DNA of 64,000 bases from Gammaproteobacteria bacterium. Its GTDB lineage: Bacteria; Pseudomonadota; Gammaproteobacteria; HK1. The translations under genes were made by a program, and so were the position numbers. This document shows, one piece after another, positions 51,908-59,970 of the stretch; within the stretch, counting starts at the first letter, position 1; each line of letters begins with the position of its first letter. The stretch covers positions 62,001 to 126,000 of the forward strand of contig JAJFJU010000015.1 in assembly GCA_021773645.1 (NCBI GenBank). The letters are read 5' to 3'. The notes beneath the pieces were generated by a model, which worked only from the letters and a program-made list of their open reading frames with translations, did no database searches and was not told the DNA's origin.

Positions 51908-51931
51908 GCAATTGAACAACGGAGATTTATC

Positions 51932-52912
51932 ATGACTAAAGCCGCCGTACGTATTGCCGTGACCGGGGCCGCTGGACAGATCACCTATTCCTTGTTATTT
52001 CGCATTGCCTCGGGTGAGATGCTGGGCCCTGACCAGCCGGTCATTTTGCATCTGGCCGAGATCACCCCGGCGCTGCCGGCCCTGAAAGGGGTGGTCATGG
52101 AGCTCCAGGATTGTGCCTATCCACTGCTCCAGGATGTCATTATCACGGACAATCCAGACGTCGCCTTCAAGGATGTGGAATATGCCTTGCTAGTAGGTGC
52201 TCGTCCCCGAGGCAAGGGCATGGAGCGCAAGGATTTGCTGACCGAAAACGGAAAGATCTTTGGCCCCCAGGGGAGAGCCCTGGACGCCCATGCCAAGCGC
52301 AATGTGAAGGTGTTAGTGGTGGGTAATCCAGCCAATACCAATGCCCTTATCGCCATGGCCAATGCACCATCCTTAAGCCCCACCCAGTTCACCGCCATGA
52401 CCCGCCTGGACCACCACCGTGCCTGCGGCATGTTGGCCCTGCAGACGGGTAGTGAGGTTGCAGCCATTCAGCGTATGGCCATTTGGGGGAATCATTCCAG
52501 CACCCAGTATCCGGACCTTAGTCACGCGCTGGTGGATGGTAAACCGGCCTTGGACCTGGTAGAGCAATCATGGTTTGGTGAGACCTTCATTCCCGAGATT
52601 CAAACCCGCGGCGCGGCAGTTATCGAAGCCCGTGGTGCCTCCAGCGCCGCCTCTGCTGGCTTCGCCGCGCTGTCGCACATGAAGACCTGGGTATCCGGTA
52701 CCGTTGCGGGCGACTGGACCAGCATGGCAGTGGCTTCCGATGGCAGCTATGGCATACCAGAAGGGCTTATCTACTCCTTCCCGGTCACCACCCGCGATGG
52801 TGCTTGGGAGGTTGTTCAGGGCTTGGACATCAGCGATTTCAGCCGTGAGCGCCTGGAGCTTACTCGTCGTGAGCTGGAAGAAGAACGGGACGCCATTCGT
52901 CACCTGCTCTAA
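51932..52912 (+). CDS. mdh: Malate dehydrogenase
   Basis: 326 residues of the cytosolic-type family. NAD-binding [49 protein letters not shown], the catalytic LDHHRA segment and [15 protein letters not shown] are visible. It oxidises malate to oxaloacetate, feeding the adjacent citrate synthase; the pair is probably one transcript. GGAG precedes the ATG. Confidence 0.97.
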   Translation: MTKAAVRIAVTGAAGQITYSLLFRIASGEMLGPDQPVILHLAEITPALPALKGVVMELQDCAYPLLQDVIITDNPDVAFKDVEYALLVGARPRGKGMERKDLLTENGKIFGPQGRALDAHAKRNVKVLVVGNPANTNALIAMANAPSLSPTQFTAMTRLDHHRACGMLALQTGSEVAAIQRMAIWGNHSSTQYPDLSHALVDGKPALDLVEQSWFGETFIPEIQTRGAAVIEARGASSAASAGFAALSHMKTWVSGTVAGDWTSMAVASDGSYGIPEGLIYSFPVTTRDGAWEVVQGLDISDFSRERLELTRRELEEERDAIRHLL

Positions 52913-52940
52913 GCCTACCCTTAAGATTGGGGAAAGGTAT

Positions 52941-53585
52941 ATGCGTCTTCCGATAGCATTCTTTTCCCCTTTTTCCATGGCTCGTGTTTTACTGTGCGCG
53001 GGCCTGCTATTTCTACTCAGTGCTTGCGGCGAGAAACAACCCGCTCTGCCGCCACTCTCTAGCGATGCCGTTGTCCTCGCTTTCGGTGACAGCCTGACTT
53101 TTGGCACCGGCGCATCCCCAGGACAAAGCTATCCAGCCCGATTAGCCATACTCAGTGGCAGGAAAGTCATTAACGCCGGACGCCCGGGAGAACTTAGTGC
53201 TGAGGGATTAAAACGTCTTCCGGAACTCATCGAAAAATATCAGCCGCAACTCCTCATCCTGTGTCATGGCGGCAATGATCTGCTGCGCCGGCTAAATCCA
53301 GCAAAGACCGAGGCCAATCTGCGTGCAATGGTGTTGTTGGCCCGAGAACAGAACATCTCGGTGCTTTTGATTGGTGTTCCACGCCCAGGATTGTTCCTGA
53401 ACGCTGCTGACTTTTACTCAAAGCTCGCGACAGAACTGGATCTGCCGTTGGAAGCAGAAAGCCTGCCAGAACTCCTCGGGGACAACCGCTACAAATCAGA
53501 TCTCACCCATCCCAACGCCGCCGGTTATCAACGCCTTGCCGAGGCCATCTACGGTATTTTGAAATCCACCGGTGCACTTCACTAA
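52941..53585 (+). CDS. GDSL-family esterase/lysophospholipase (TesA-like), predicted lipoprotein
   Basis: 214 residues from the ATG at 52941 with GGGGAAAGG upstream; the frame extends back into mdh but that is not favoured. The signal peptide ends in a lipobox (LFLLSACG), so it should be lipid-anchored. SGNH blocks are present: AFGDSLTFGTGAS (Ser), GRPGE (Gly), HGGNDLLR (Asn) and SDLTHPNAAGY (Asp/His). E. coli TesA is a soluble periplasmic enzyme, so the lipid anchor is a difference. Confidence 0.9.
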   Translation: MRLPIAFFSPFSMARVLLCAGLLFLLSACGEKQPALPPLSSDAVVLAFGDSLTFGTGASPGQSYPARLAILSGRKVINAGRPGELSAEGLKRLPELIEKYQPQLLILCHGGNDLLRRLNPAKTEANLRAMVLLAREQNISVLLIGVPRPGLFLNAADFYSKLATELDLPLEAESLPELLGDNRYKSDLTHPNAAGYQRLAEAIYGILKSTGALH

Positions 53586-53643
53586 ATTCATCACTAAGCT
53601 GATTCTACTAACCGTAACCTTATGGTAGGATGCGCTCCCTTCT

Positions 53644-53734
53644 GGAGAGGTGTCCGAGTGGCTGAAGGAGCTCGCCTGGAAAGCGTGTATGGGCTAACCG
53701 CCCATCGAGGGTTCGAATCCCTCCCTCTCCGCCA
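53644..53734 (+). tRNA. tRNA-Ser(GGA)
   Basis: Acceptor GGAGAGG pairs with CCTCTCC followed by G and an encoded CCA. The anticodon loop is CTGGAAA, giving GGA. A long variable arm (GTATGGGCTAACCGCCCAT) marks a class II serine tRNA, and GGTTCGAATCC is the T arm. Length is 91 bases. Confidence 0.97.
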
Positions 53735-53741
53735 ATTTTAG

Positions 53742-53764
53742 AGGCTCCCCCGTGGAGCTTTTTT
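53742..53764 (+). terminator. Intrinsic terminator after tRNA-Ser
   Basis: AGGCTCC (53742-53748) pairs with GGAGCTT (53754-53760), with a run of six T spanning 53759-53764. Confidence 0.75.
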
Positions 53765-53771
53765 GTTTTAT

Positions 53772-53887
53772 GGTGGTCCGCACTGGTCCCCTCGCATCGC
53801 TAAGCTGTTAACCCCGCCAGGCCTGGAAGGGAGCAACGGTCGCAGCCGTCGCGGGTGCCGGGGTGTGGCTGGTGTTGGACCGCCACC
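53772..53887 (+). ncRNA. ffs: Signal recognition particle RNA (4.5S)
   Basis: The core has the invariant apical pattern GGCCTGGAAGGGAGCAAC, with matching CGTCGCGGGTGCCGGG on the other side, as in bacterial 4.5S RNA. The ends GGTGGTCC and GGACCGCCACC pair. It sits between a serine tRNA and dnaX, a common location. It forms SRP with Ffh. Confidence 0.95.
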
Positions 53888-53971
53888 TTTCTTAAATAGC
53901 TCTATTTTCCTCTGAATGTGAGCTTCTTCCTGCGTATAATTCCCCACCATGATCAGCCCGATATATAAACC

Positions 53972-55624
53972 ATGAGTTATCAGGTACTGGCACGCAAATG
54001 GCGGCCCCGCAACTTTGCTGAATTGGTTGGCCAGGAGCACGTCACCCAGGCGCTCACCAATGCCCTGAATAATGATCGGGTCCATCAGGCTTATCTGTTT
54101 GCGGGTACTCGTGGGGTGGGGAAGACCACCATCGCGCGTATCTTGGTGAAGTGTCTGAACTGTGAGACCGGGGTGACGGCAACGCCCTGCGGCGTATGCC
54201 AGACCTGCCGTGAGGTGGATGAGGGGCGCTACATGGACCTCATTGAAGTGGATGCCGCCTCGCGCGCCAAGGTGGACGAGACCCGGGAGTTGATGGAGAA
54301 CGTCCAGTACGCGCCAGTGCGAGGGCGTTACAAGGTGTATCTCATCGATGAGGTGCACATGTTTTCCGGTCATAGCTTCAATGCCCTGTTGAAGACCCTG
54401 GAAGAGCCGCCTCCCCACGTTAAGTTTTTGTTGGCGACTACTGAGCCCAAGAAGCTACCGGTCACGGTGTTGTCCCGCTGCTTACAGTTTCAGTTGCGGC
54501 GCCTGCCGGCGAGCCAGATGACAGCGCATCTTTGTCATATCCTCGATGCGGAAAAGATTTCTGCCCAAGCCACTGCGGTGGATCTGATTGCCGAGGCTGC
54601 GGACGGCAGTATGCGTGATGCCTTAAGTCTGATGGATCAGGCCATTGCCTATGCCGGTGGAGCTTTGGAAGAAGTACAGATTCGAGCCATGCTCGGCATC
54701 GTTGGCAAGCAGCAGATCCATGCCCTGATTGGGCGGATTGCGGCAGCGGATGGGGTGGGGATGTTGGCGGCGGTGGAGGAACTGGCGGCAGAGGCACCGG
54801 ATTTTTCCGGGGTGCTCTCAAGTATGAGCTCTGAATTGCAGCGTATTGCCGTATTACAGCTTGTTCCCGAGGCCTATCCCGAGGAGAGTCGACGCGAGGC
54901 GCTATTAGCGCTTGCCACGGCGATGGCACCTGAAGATGTACAGCTCTATTACCAGATAGTATTAGCCGGTCAGCGCGATTTGCCGTTGATGGGGGAGCCT
55001 CGGCAGGGTTTTGAGATGGTGTTGCTGCGGATGCTGGCCTTTCGCCCGGAAGAGGGCACGGCCAAGGTTTCTTTGCCAGTCGATCCGGGCGTTGCTGTCG
55101 CGCAGCCTTTGCCGGTAAAAAAGCCTGTCGCACTGACCGAACAAAAGGGGGAGGCTGGTGCTGTGTCCCAAGCAAAGCCATCCCCATCCCCATCCCCATC
55201 CCCGAGCAATACGGTGGCAGTGAGTGGGGAAGAAAATTGGCCAGAGTTGCTAGAACAACTGGAGCTCAGGGGCATTACCCGCGAACTGGCGCGTAATTCC
55301 GTGTTGTTAAGGCGCGAGCAATCGACATTCCATTTTTGTGTTGACCGGGCTCATGCTCAATTGCTCAATGATCGCAGCCAGCAGGCCTTGGAGCGGGCGA
55401 TAACGGCTCATTTCAAACAGCCGATGAGCGTCCATTTTGAGACTGGTGATGCGGCCACCACTAGCCCGGCAGGTCGTAGCAGGCAGGTGGCGGAAAGCCG
55501 TCAGGCAACGGCGGAGCAAGCGATTCGGAGCGATCCCAAGGTACAGGCGCTATGCGAGGCCTTTGATGCCGAAGTGGCAGAGCAAAGCATCCGGGCACCG
55601 GAATTGCCGGAATCTTCAACATAA
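53972..55624 (+). CDS. dnaX: DNA polymerase III subunit gamma/tau
   Basis: 550 residues. The ATPase domain has Walker A AGTRGVGKTTIARIL, the zinc module CETGVTATPCGVCQTC, Walker B VYLIDEVHMF and ATTEPKKLPVTVLSRCLQF. The clamp-loader collar follows to about residue 365. The linker has (Ser-Pro)4 and the tau-specific domain ends the protein. An A-AAA-AAG heptamer at 55117-55123 is in the frame used for gamma frameshifting in E. coli. It is shorter than E. coli tau (643). Confidence 0.97.
   Translation: MSYQVLARKWRPRNFAELVGQEHVTQALTNALNNDRVHQAYLFAGTRGVGKTTIARILVKCLNCETGVTATPCGVCQTCREVDEGRYMDLIEVDAASRAKVDETRELMENVQYAPVRGRYKVYLIDEVHMFSGHSFNALLKTLEEPPPHVKFLLATTEPKKLPVTVLSRCLQFQLRRLPASQMTAHLCHILDAEKISAQATAVDLIAEAADGSMRDALSLMDQAIAYAGGALEEVQIRAMLGIVGKQQIHALIGRIAAADGVGMLAAVEELAAEAPDFSGVLSSMSSELQRIAVLQLVPEAYPEESRREALLALATAMAPEDVQLYYQIVLAGQRDLPLMGEPRQGFEMVLLRMLAFRPEEGTAKVSLPVDPGVAVAQPLPVKKPVALTEQKGEAGAVSQAKPSPSPSPSPSNTVAVSGEENWPELLEQLELRGITRELARNSVLLRREQSTFHFCVDRAHAQLLNDRSQQALERAITAHFKQPMSVHFETGDAATTSPAGRSRQVAESRQATAEQAIRSDPKVQALCEAFDAEVAEQSIRAPELPESST
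55117..55123 (+). other. Candidate -1 frameshift site in dnaX
   Basis: The zero-frame codons GTA AAA AAG contain the heptamer A-AAA-AAG, identical to the E. coli dnaX slippery site. After a -1 shift the first stop (TAA) comes roughly 65 codons later, near 55296. I do not see a strong upstream Shine-Dalgarno stimulator or an obvious downstream hairpin. Confidence 0.5.
55178..55204 (+). repeat. Hexanucleotide tandem repeat within dnaX
   Basis: Four copies of CCATCC encode a Ser-Pro repeat in the linker of tau. Loss or gain of a unit keeps the frame. Confidence 0.8.
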
Positions 55625-55646
55625 CAACGAGGTAGGGAGAGTAGCG

Positions 55647-55976
55647 ATGAAAGGTGGTTTGGGGATGGGGCAAATGATGCGGCAGGCGCAAAAGGTGCAG
55701 GAGGCGCTTAAGCAGGCGCAGGAGGACATGGCAAAGCTGGAGATCGAGGGTGAATCCGGCGGCGGTATGGTCAAGATTTGCATGAATGGCCGGCACGATG
55801 TTCAGCGGGTGGAGATCGACCCCGTGTTGATGAATGACGATCGTGAGATGCTGGAGGATTTGATTGCAGCGGCGGTGAATGATGCGGTGCGCAAGGTGGA
55901 AAGCGTCAGCCAGGAAAAGATGGCGGGTGTCACTGGGGGGCTGAATTTGCCACCCGGCCTGAATATCGGCTTGTAG
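55647..55976 (+). CDS. ybaB: Nucleoid-associated protein YbaB/EbfC
   Basis: 109 residues from the ATG at 55647, with GGTAGGGAG upstream; the frame continues back into dnaX. The sequence MRQAQKVQEALKQAQEDMAKLEIEGESGGG and the Gly/Pro-rich end NLPPGLNIGL are typical. It binds DNA as a dimer. The dnaX-ybaB-recR order is strongly conserved. Confidence 0.95.
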   Translation: MKGGLGMGQMMRQAQKVQEALKQAQEDMAKLEIEGESGGGMVKICMNGRHDVQRVEIDPVLMNDDREMLEDLIAAAVNDAVRKVESVSQEKMAGVTGGLNLPPGLNIGL

Positions 55977-55991
55977 CCATGCATTTTTGCA

Positions 55992-56594
55992 ATGAGTGAT
56001 AGCCCCTTAATTGAACGCTTGATCAAGGCCTTGCAGTGCCTGCCGGGGGTTGGGCCACGGAGCGGGCAGCGGATGGCCTTTCATTTGCTTGAACGCGGGC
56101 GGGAAGAGGGGCGGCGGCTGGCTGATGTGTTGGCGGAGGCGATGGAGAAAATTGGCCATTGCACGCAATGTCGGACCTTCAGCGAGCAGGCGCTCTGCGC
56201 TATCTGTGCTAATCCACGACGTGATGCCAGCCAGCTTTGTGTGGTAGAGAGTCCGGCCGATTTGATGGCCATTGAGCAGGGCACGGGATACCGGGGACAG
56301 TATTTTGTCCTCATGGGTAACCTCTCGCCGCTTGATGGTGTAGGCCCTGAAGAATTGGGTATGGGGCTGCTGGCTAGACGCTTACGCGAGGAGCGTCCGA
56401 TGGAGGTCATTATTGCCACCAGCGCCACCGTGGAGGGCGAGGCGACTGCTCACTATCTGGGTGGTTTAATCCGGGAGTTGGATCTCAAGGTAACCCGTAT
56501 CGCCCACGGCGTACCTTTGGGTGGGGAGCTGGAGTACGTGGACAGCGGGACGCTGGCTCACGCTTTTAGCGGGCGTCAGATATTGCCCGGATAG
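55992..56594 (+). CDS. recR: Recombination protein RecR
   Basis: 200 residues. HhH region [17 protein letters not shown], zinc finger [16 protein letters not shown], and the Toprim part [24 protein letters not shown] with [11 protein letters not shown]. With RecFO it loads RecA on gapped DNA. It converges on ccmE with an 11-base gap and no visible terminator. Confidence 0.96.
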   Translation: MSDSPLIERLIKALQCLPGVGPRSGQRMAFHLLERGREEGRRLADVLAEAMEKIGHCTQCRTFSEQALCAICANPRRDASQLCVVESPADLMAIEQGTGYRGQYFVLMGNLSPLDGVGPEELGMGLLARRLREERPMEVIIATSATVEGEATAHYLGGLIRELDLKVTRIAHGVPLGGELEYVDSGTLAHAFSGRQILPG

Positions 56595-56609
56595 CAGGCT
56601 CTTCCTTAT

Positions 56610-57059
56610 CTATGGGGCTGCTTTGACTTTCCCGCCAGAGCGCGCCGTCTCCAGGGCTTCTGCCACATCGGGTGGCATGTAATTTTCATCGTGCTTGGCC
56701 AGCACCTCTTCTGCCATGAATACCCCATCTTCACCAATCCGCCCGCGGGCAACGATGCCCTGGCCTTCGCGGAATAGGTCGGGAAGGATGCCGGTATAGG
56801 CGATGGTGATACGCTCAGCGGTATCGGTGAGCTCAAAGTGCACCGTAACCCCCTGAGTTTCCCGCCGAATACTGCCTTCCACCACCAGACCACCGACCCG
56901 CACGGTATGGTTGGTCGGTGCTTCTCCCGATTTGATCTGGGTTGGGCTGTAGAAATAAAGCATGTTCTCGCCGATCGCCTGGAGCACCAGTACACCGGCC
57001 AGGGCCACGCCAAGCAACATGACGGCAACGAAGATCATGCGTTGTCGCCGCGGCTTCAT
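56610..57059 (-). CDS. ccmE: Cytochrome c maturation protein CcmE (haem chaperone)
   Basis: 149 residues from the ATG at 57059 (MKPRRQRM); it overlaps the ccmD stop (ATGA). One membrane anchor (IFVAVMLLGVALAGVLVLQAI), then the beta-barrel domain FYSPTQIKSGEAP and VRVGGLVVEGSI. The covalent haem-binding His123 and Tyr127 lie in AKHDENYMP. It takes haem from CcmC to the CcmFH ligase in the periplasm. ccmFGH lie outside the window, past neither visible edge of this cluster. Confidence 0.96.
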   Translation of the reverse strand: MKPRRQRMIFVAVMLLGVALAGVLVLQAIGENMLYFYSPTQIKSGEAPTNHTVRVGGLVVEGSIRRETQGVTVHFELTDTAERITIAYTGILPDLFREGQGIVARGRIGEDGVFMAEEVLAKHDENYMPPDVAEALETARSGGKVKAAP

Positions 57060-57232
57060 GGGGTTGCTCCGTTGTTTTTGGCATGCCGCAGGGCCAGCCT
57101 GCGTTGTAGTCCACGGAGCCGCCATAGCGGGGCGAGGATGTTGTAGCCCAGCACTACCGTTGCCAAGCCGTAGGCACTCCAGACATACAGGGCGTAGCCG
57201 CCCATGTGAAAAAATTCCGCCAGATTATTCAT
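57056..57232 (-). CDS. ccmD: Haem exporter protein CcmD
   Basis: 58 residues (MNNLAEFFHMGGYALYVWSA...). The start overlaps the ccmC stop by eight bases and the stop overlaps the ccmE start. One membrane helix, YVWSAYGLATVVLGYNIL, followed by an Arg-rich cytoplasmic tail RLRGLQRRLALRH, is exactly the CcmD pattern. It stabilises the CcmABC-CcmE complex and helps release holo-CcmE. Confidence 0.92.
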   Translation of the reverse strand: MNNLAEFFHMGGYALYVWSAYGLATVVLGYNILAPLWRLRGLQRRLALRHAKNNGATP

Positions 57233-57965
57233 GGTTTTTTAGTGCGTCCCGAATCCAGTGGCTGTTGTGCTCGCGATCAAGCAGTTCCGCCCGCGCCCGC
57301 ATTAGCAACGAGGTGGCGTAATAGAATTTGCAGGCGACGGCCATGATCAGCAGTGGCACCAGCATGCTGGTATGAATGGAGGGAGCATCCATCTTCGAGA
57401 CCGTGGCACCCTGGTGCAGGGTATTCCACCATTCAACCGAGAAATGAATGATGGGAATATTAATGACCCCTACTAGCGCCAGAATGGCACTGGCCCGACT
57501 GGCAGTGCGTTTGTCTTCCCCCGCTGATTGCAGGGCAATGACCCCGAAATAGAGAAACAGCAGGATGAGTTCGGAGGTTAGGCGAGCATCCCATACCCAC
57601 CAGGTCCCCCACATGGGCTTTCCCCACAACGAACCGGTGGCAAGGGCAATGAAGGTGAAGGACGCTCCAATGGGGGCGCTGCTAGCGGCGATGACTTCTG
57701 CAAGCTTAATGTGCCAAATGAGGCCGATGCCACCGGCGGTGGCCATCACCATATAGATAAACAGCGACATCCAAGCGCTGGGCACGTGGATGAAGATGAT
57801 GCGATAACTATCACCCTGCTGATAGTCGGCTGGTGCCAATACCAGTCCGCCATAGAGGCCCGCCAGCAGCAGTAATCCGGTGATGGCTGCGAGCCACGGT
57901 ATAGCCTTGCCCGCGAAGCGATAAAAATAAGCAGGAGAAGAAAATCTATGGAGCCAGTACCACAT
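57225..57965 (-). CDS. ccmC: Haem exporter protein CcmC
   Basis: 246 residues from the ATG at 57965 (MWYWLHRF); the frame is open far upstream through ccmB but the family begins here. Six membrane helices and the tryptophan-rich periplasmic motif WGTWWVWDARLTSELILLFLY are present, with the flanking haem-ligand His in FIHVPSAW and SVEWWNTLHQG. It attaches haem to CcmE. Confidence 0.96.
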   Translation of the reverse strand: MWYWLHRFSSPAYFYRFAGKAIPWLAAITGLLLLAGLYGGLVLAPADYQQGDSYRIIFIHVPSAWMSLFIYMVMATAGGIGLIWHIKLAEVIAASSAPIGASFTFIALATGSLWGKPMWGTWWVWDARLTSELILLFLYFGVIALQSAGEDKRTASRASAILALVGVINIPIIHFSVEWWNTLHQGATVSKMDAPSIHTSMLVPLLIMAVACKFYYATSLLMRARAELLDREHNSHWIRDALKNHE

Positions 57966-57976
57966 ATCAGGGCCTG

Positions 57977-58660
57977 TTAATGAATGCTGATTTTGAGGGC
58001 TGCCGCTGCGGCCAGTGGAGCCAAGGAACAGGACAGTAGCAGCAAGCCCCCGAGAAAGTACAGTTGGCCGGTGACGGCCAGTCCATCGGCTGATGCTGCC
58101 ACCGCATTGGCGGCGAAAATGAGCACCGGCAGATATAAGGGAAGTACCAGTAACGAGAGTAGGGCACCACCGCGGCGCAATCCAACTGTGAGGGCGACAC
58201 CGATAGCACCCACCAAGCTGAGTACCGGGGTGCCCAGCGCCAGGGTGAATAATAGCGTTGGTATGGCCGCTGTGGGCAGGGCCAGGAATACGCCCAGCAG
58301 GGGCGCGATAAGCAATAAGGGTAGGCCGCTGACGAGCCAATGAGCCAGCACCTTGGCCAATACCACTACAGTGGGTGGGCAGGGGCTTAAGAGTAATTGT
58401 TCCAGCGAGCCATCCTCGAAATCTGAGCGGAACATGCGTTCCAGGGACAATAGGGTGGAGAGCAGGGCGGCCACCCAAATGATGCCTGGGGCGAGCGTTT
58501 GCAAGACCGCTTGCGAGGGGCTGATAGCCAGTGGAAACAGCGTCACCACAATGACAAAAAATAACAACGGATTGACCACTTCACTGCGGCGACGAAGGGC
58601 CAGTAGTAGATCGCGGCTCAGGATTGCCATGAAGGCTTTGGAGAGGGAGAAATATCTCAT
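57977..58660 (-). CDS. ccmB: Haem exporter protein CcmB
   Basis: 227 residues with six predicted helices. Family sequence: RDLLLALRRRSEVVNPLLFFVIVVTLFPLAI, LAPGIIWVAALLSTLLSLERMFRSDFEDGSLEQLLLSP and GAIGVALTVGLRRGGALLSLLVLPLYLPVLIF. It is the permease partner of CcmA. Its start overlaps the ccmA stop by four bases. Confidence 0.96.
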   Translation of the reverse strand: MRYFSLSKAFMAILSRDLLLALRRRSEVVNPLLFFVIVVTLFPLAISPSQAVLQTLAPGIIWVAALLSTLLSLERMFRSDFEDGSLEQLLLSPCPPTVVVLAKVLAHWLVSGLPLLLIAPLLGVFLALPTAAIPTLLFTLALGTPVLSLVGAIGVALTVGLRRGGALLSLLVLPLYLPVLIFAANAVAASADGLAVTGQLYFLGGLLLLSCSLAPLAAAAALKISIH

Positions 58661-59271
58661 GTGCCGAGCTGTAACTCACGATGGATGTCCGGGGCTAGAG
58701 GAATGGAGTGGTGGCTGGTGATGACTACGCAACCGCCTTTGCTGGCATGTTGATGCAGCATGTCTTCCATGACACCTATGCTGTCTTTATCCAATGCGGT
58801 AAAGGGTTCGTCCAACACCCACAGGCGGGCATTGTTTAGTAGTAGGCGAGAGAGGGCGACGCGGCGGCGTTGTCCAGCAGATAAAACGTAGGCGGGAAGA
58901 TGGGTTTGGGCCGTGAGTCCAAAGTGTGCCAGCGCTTGTGTTACATCAAATTCCGGTGTCGTGGCTGACAGTGCCAGCGCGAAATGAAGATTCTCTGCAG
59001 CGCTAAGTTCGTGCTTTATGCCGTCATGATGCCCTATATGAATAACATCCTCTGAAAACGTACTTTCATCATCTCTGATATCCAAATCCTGCCAAAAAAT
59101 TTTCCCTGTTGCAGGGCGGGTTAGGCCGCACAGGGTGCGGAGCAGGGTGGTTTTCCCACAGCCGTTAGCACCGTGGATCTGCAGTATCTCGCCAGCATTT
59201 AGCTGCAGGTTGAGGCCACTAAAAAGGATTCGGTCGCCTCGCTCGCAACCAAGATCTATTGTTCGTAACAC
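58657..59271 (-). CDS. ccmA: Haem exporter ATPase CcmA
   Basis: 204 residues with a GTG start. Walker A GANGCGKTTLL, signature VLSAGQRRRVALSRLLL, Walker B LWVLDEPFTALD and the switch His in VITSHHS are all present. With CcmB it uses ATP to free holo-CcmE. A candidate -10 (TAATAT, 59331-59326 on the minus strand) lies 55 bases upstream. Confidence 0.96.
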   Translation of the reverse strand: MLRTIDLGCERGDRILFSGLNLQLNAGEILQIHGANGCGKTTLLRTLCGLTRPATGKIFWQDLDIRDDESTFSEDVIHIGHHDGIKHELSAAENLHFALALSATTPEFDVTQALAHFGLTAQTHLPAYVLSAGQRRRVALSRLLLNNARLWVLDEPFTALDKDSIGVMEDMLHQHASKGGCVVITSHHSIPLAPDIHRELQLGT

Positions 59272-59398
59272 CCTCTAGAGATCCTTTACGTGCATGTGAG
59301 CGAAGCGCCTGAAATCGGGGCGCCTATATTACCTGTGGCCCAGCTTCAGGAATAGGGAATAGCCGATGGTGAATCGTTTTCCGGAGTTTCTGATGCAT

Positions 59399-59450
59399 CC
59401 AAAAAAAGAAAACGCTCGAGGCAAAAAAGGGGGAGGGTTGCCGTCGAGCG
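59399..59450 (-). terminator. Orphan intrinsic terminator upstream of ccmA
   Basis: On the minus strand, CGCTCGA plus GGCAA pair with TTGCC plus TCGAGCG, a 12-pair stem with one bulged base. It is followed directly by TTTTCTTTTTTT. It is about 130 bases upstream of ccmA in the same orientation, with no protein gene feeding into it. Confidence 0.8.
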
Positions 59451-59929
59451 CTGGAAAGTTCCAGGTAGGAGGTAGTTTCAATTTCAATGTAGTTCATGAA
59501 TGGGAAGGCAACTGTGACTTGAGTCACATAGAGTTGAGCTGTGGTAATTGGTTCATACACAACTGCTGGTTTTGTGAGCTTGTCGCCATAAATAGAATTT
59601 GGCTACCTTGAAATGATTGGAAATGGCGTCGTTGGGACTACGACGGATGTATTATCTCTGTCGGTGTAACTAGCGTTGTCATTTGTAAACAGAAATTGCA
59701 TTTATTGCTGTCGTGGGGACTTTTCGATGTTTCTATAGAAATCATAGCCTATATGACAACTTAGTTACCGTTTCTGAATGCCTTGATAAGCCTGCTTTAT
59801 TATTAATAATTAAGATTTTATTTGATCTATAACATATTGAATATATTGGTATTATAGTCGGTGATTAACCTGTTTTATAAGGTTTGGCTTAGATCTTGAA
59901 CATATATTCTCGCCTAGGAGGAACGATTT

Positions 59930-59956
59930 TTGGCTAATTTGAACGTAACTATTTGA
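59930..59956 (+). CDS. Possible eight-codon leader peptide before the FHA gene
   Basis: AGGAGG at 59916-59921 is the best ribosome site nearby, and eight bases later TTG opens a frame reading MANLNVTI then TGA, 14 bases before the FHA ATG. The FHA ATG itself has no good site. Coupled re-initiation is possible; a chance frame is also possible. Confidence 0.35.
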   Translation: MANLNVTI

Positions 59957-59970
59957 AAATGGTGTGAAAC

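Larger units (their letters stand above)
59272..59970. other. AT-rich intergenic region
   Basis: 699 bases between ccmA and the FHA gene. Short frames exist (for example 59366-59611 plus and 59324-59560 minus), but they have neither family resemblance nor consistent ribosome sites. The right half, from about 59640, is strongly AT-rich. It contains a minus-strand intrinsic terminator (59399-59450), a perfect TATAAT read on the minus strand at 59856-59851, and a strong AGGAGG followed by an eight-codon frame just before the FHA gene. Confidence 0.5.

Noticed and set aside
50546-51919. 457-codon frame on the minus strand opposite gltA
   Set aside because: It mirrors the strongly conserved citrate synthase gene and its product has no family resemblance or signal sequence. 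Long antisense frames are common in GC-rich genes.
53772-53887. Possible protein frame at 53768-54418 on the minus strand (216 codons)
   Set aside because: It covers the SRP RNA and the antisense of dnaX. The RNA structure and the dnaX product explain the sequence.
54462-55199. 245-codon frame opposite dnaX
   Set aside because: The Pro/Ser-rich product is what antisense reading of the repeat and linker gives. DnaX motifs are unambiguous on the plus strand.
57966-58478. Upstream extension of the ccmC frame through ccmB
   Set aside because: The frame is open, but CcmB is clear in another frame and CcmC family sequence begins at 57965.
59366-59611. 81-codon frame between ccmA and the FHA gene
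   Set aside because: It runs through the terminator stem, has no good ribosome site and no recognisable sequence.
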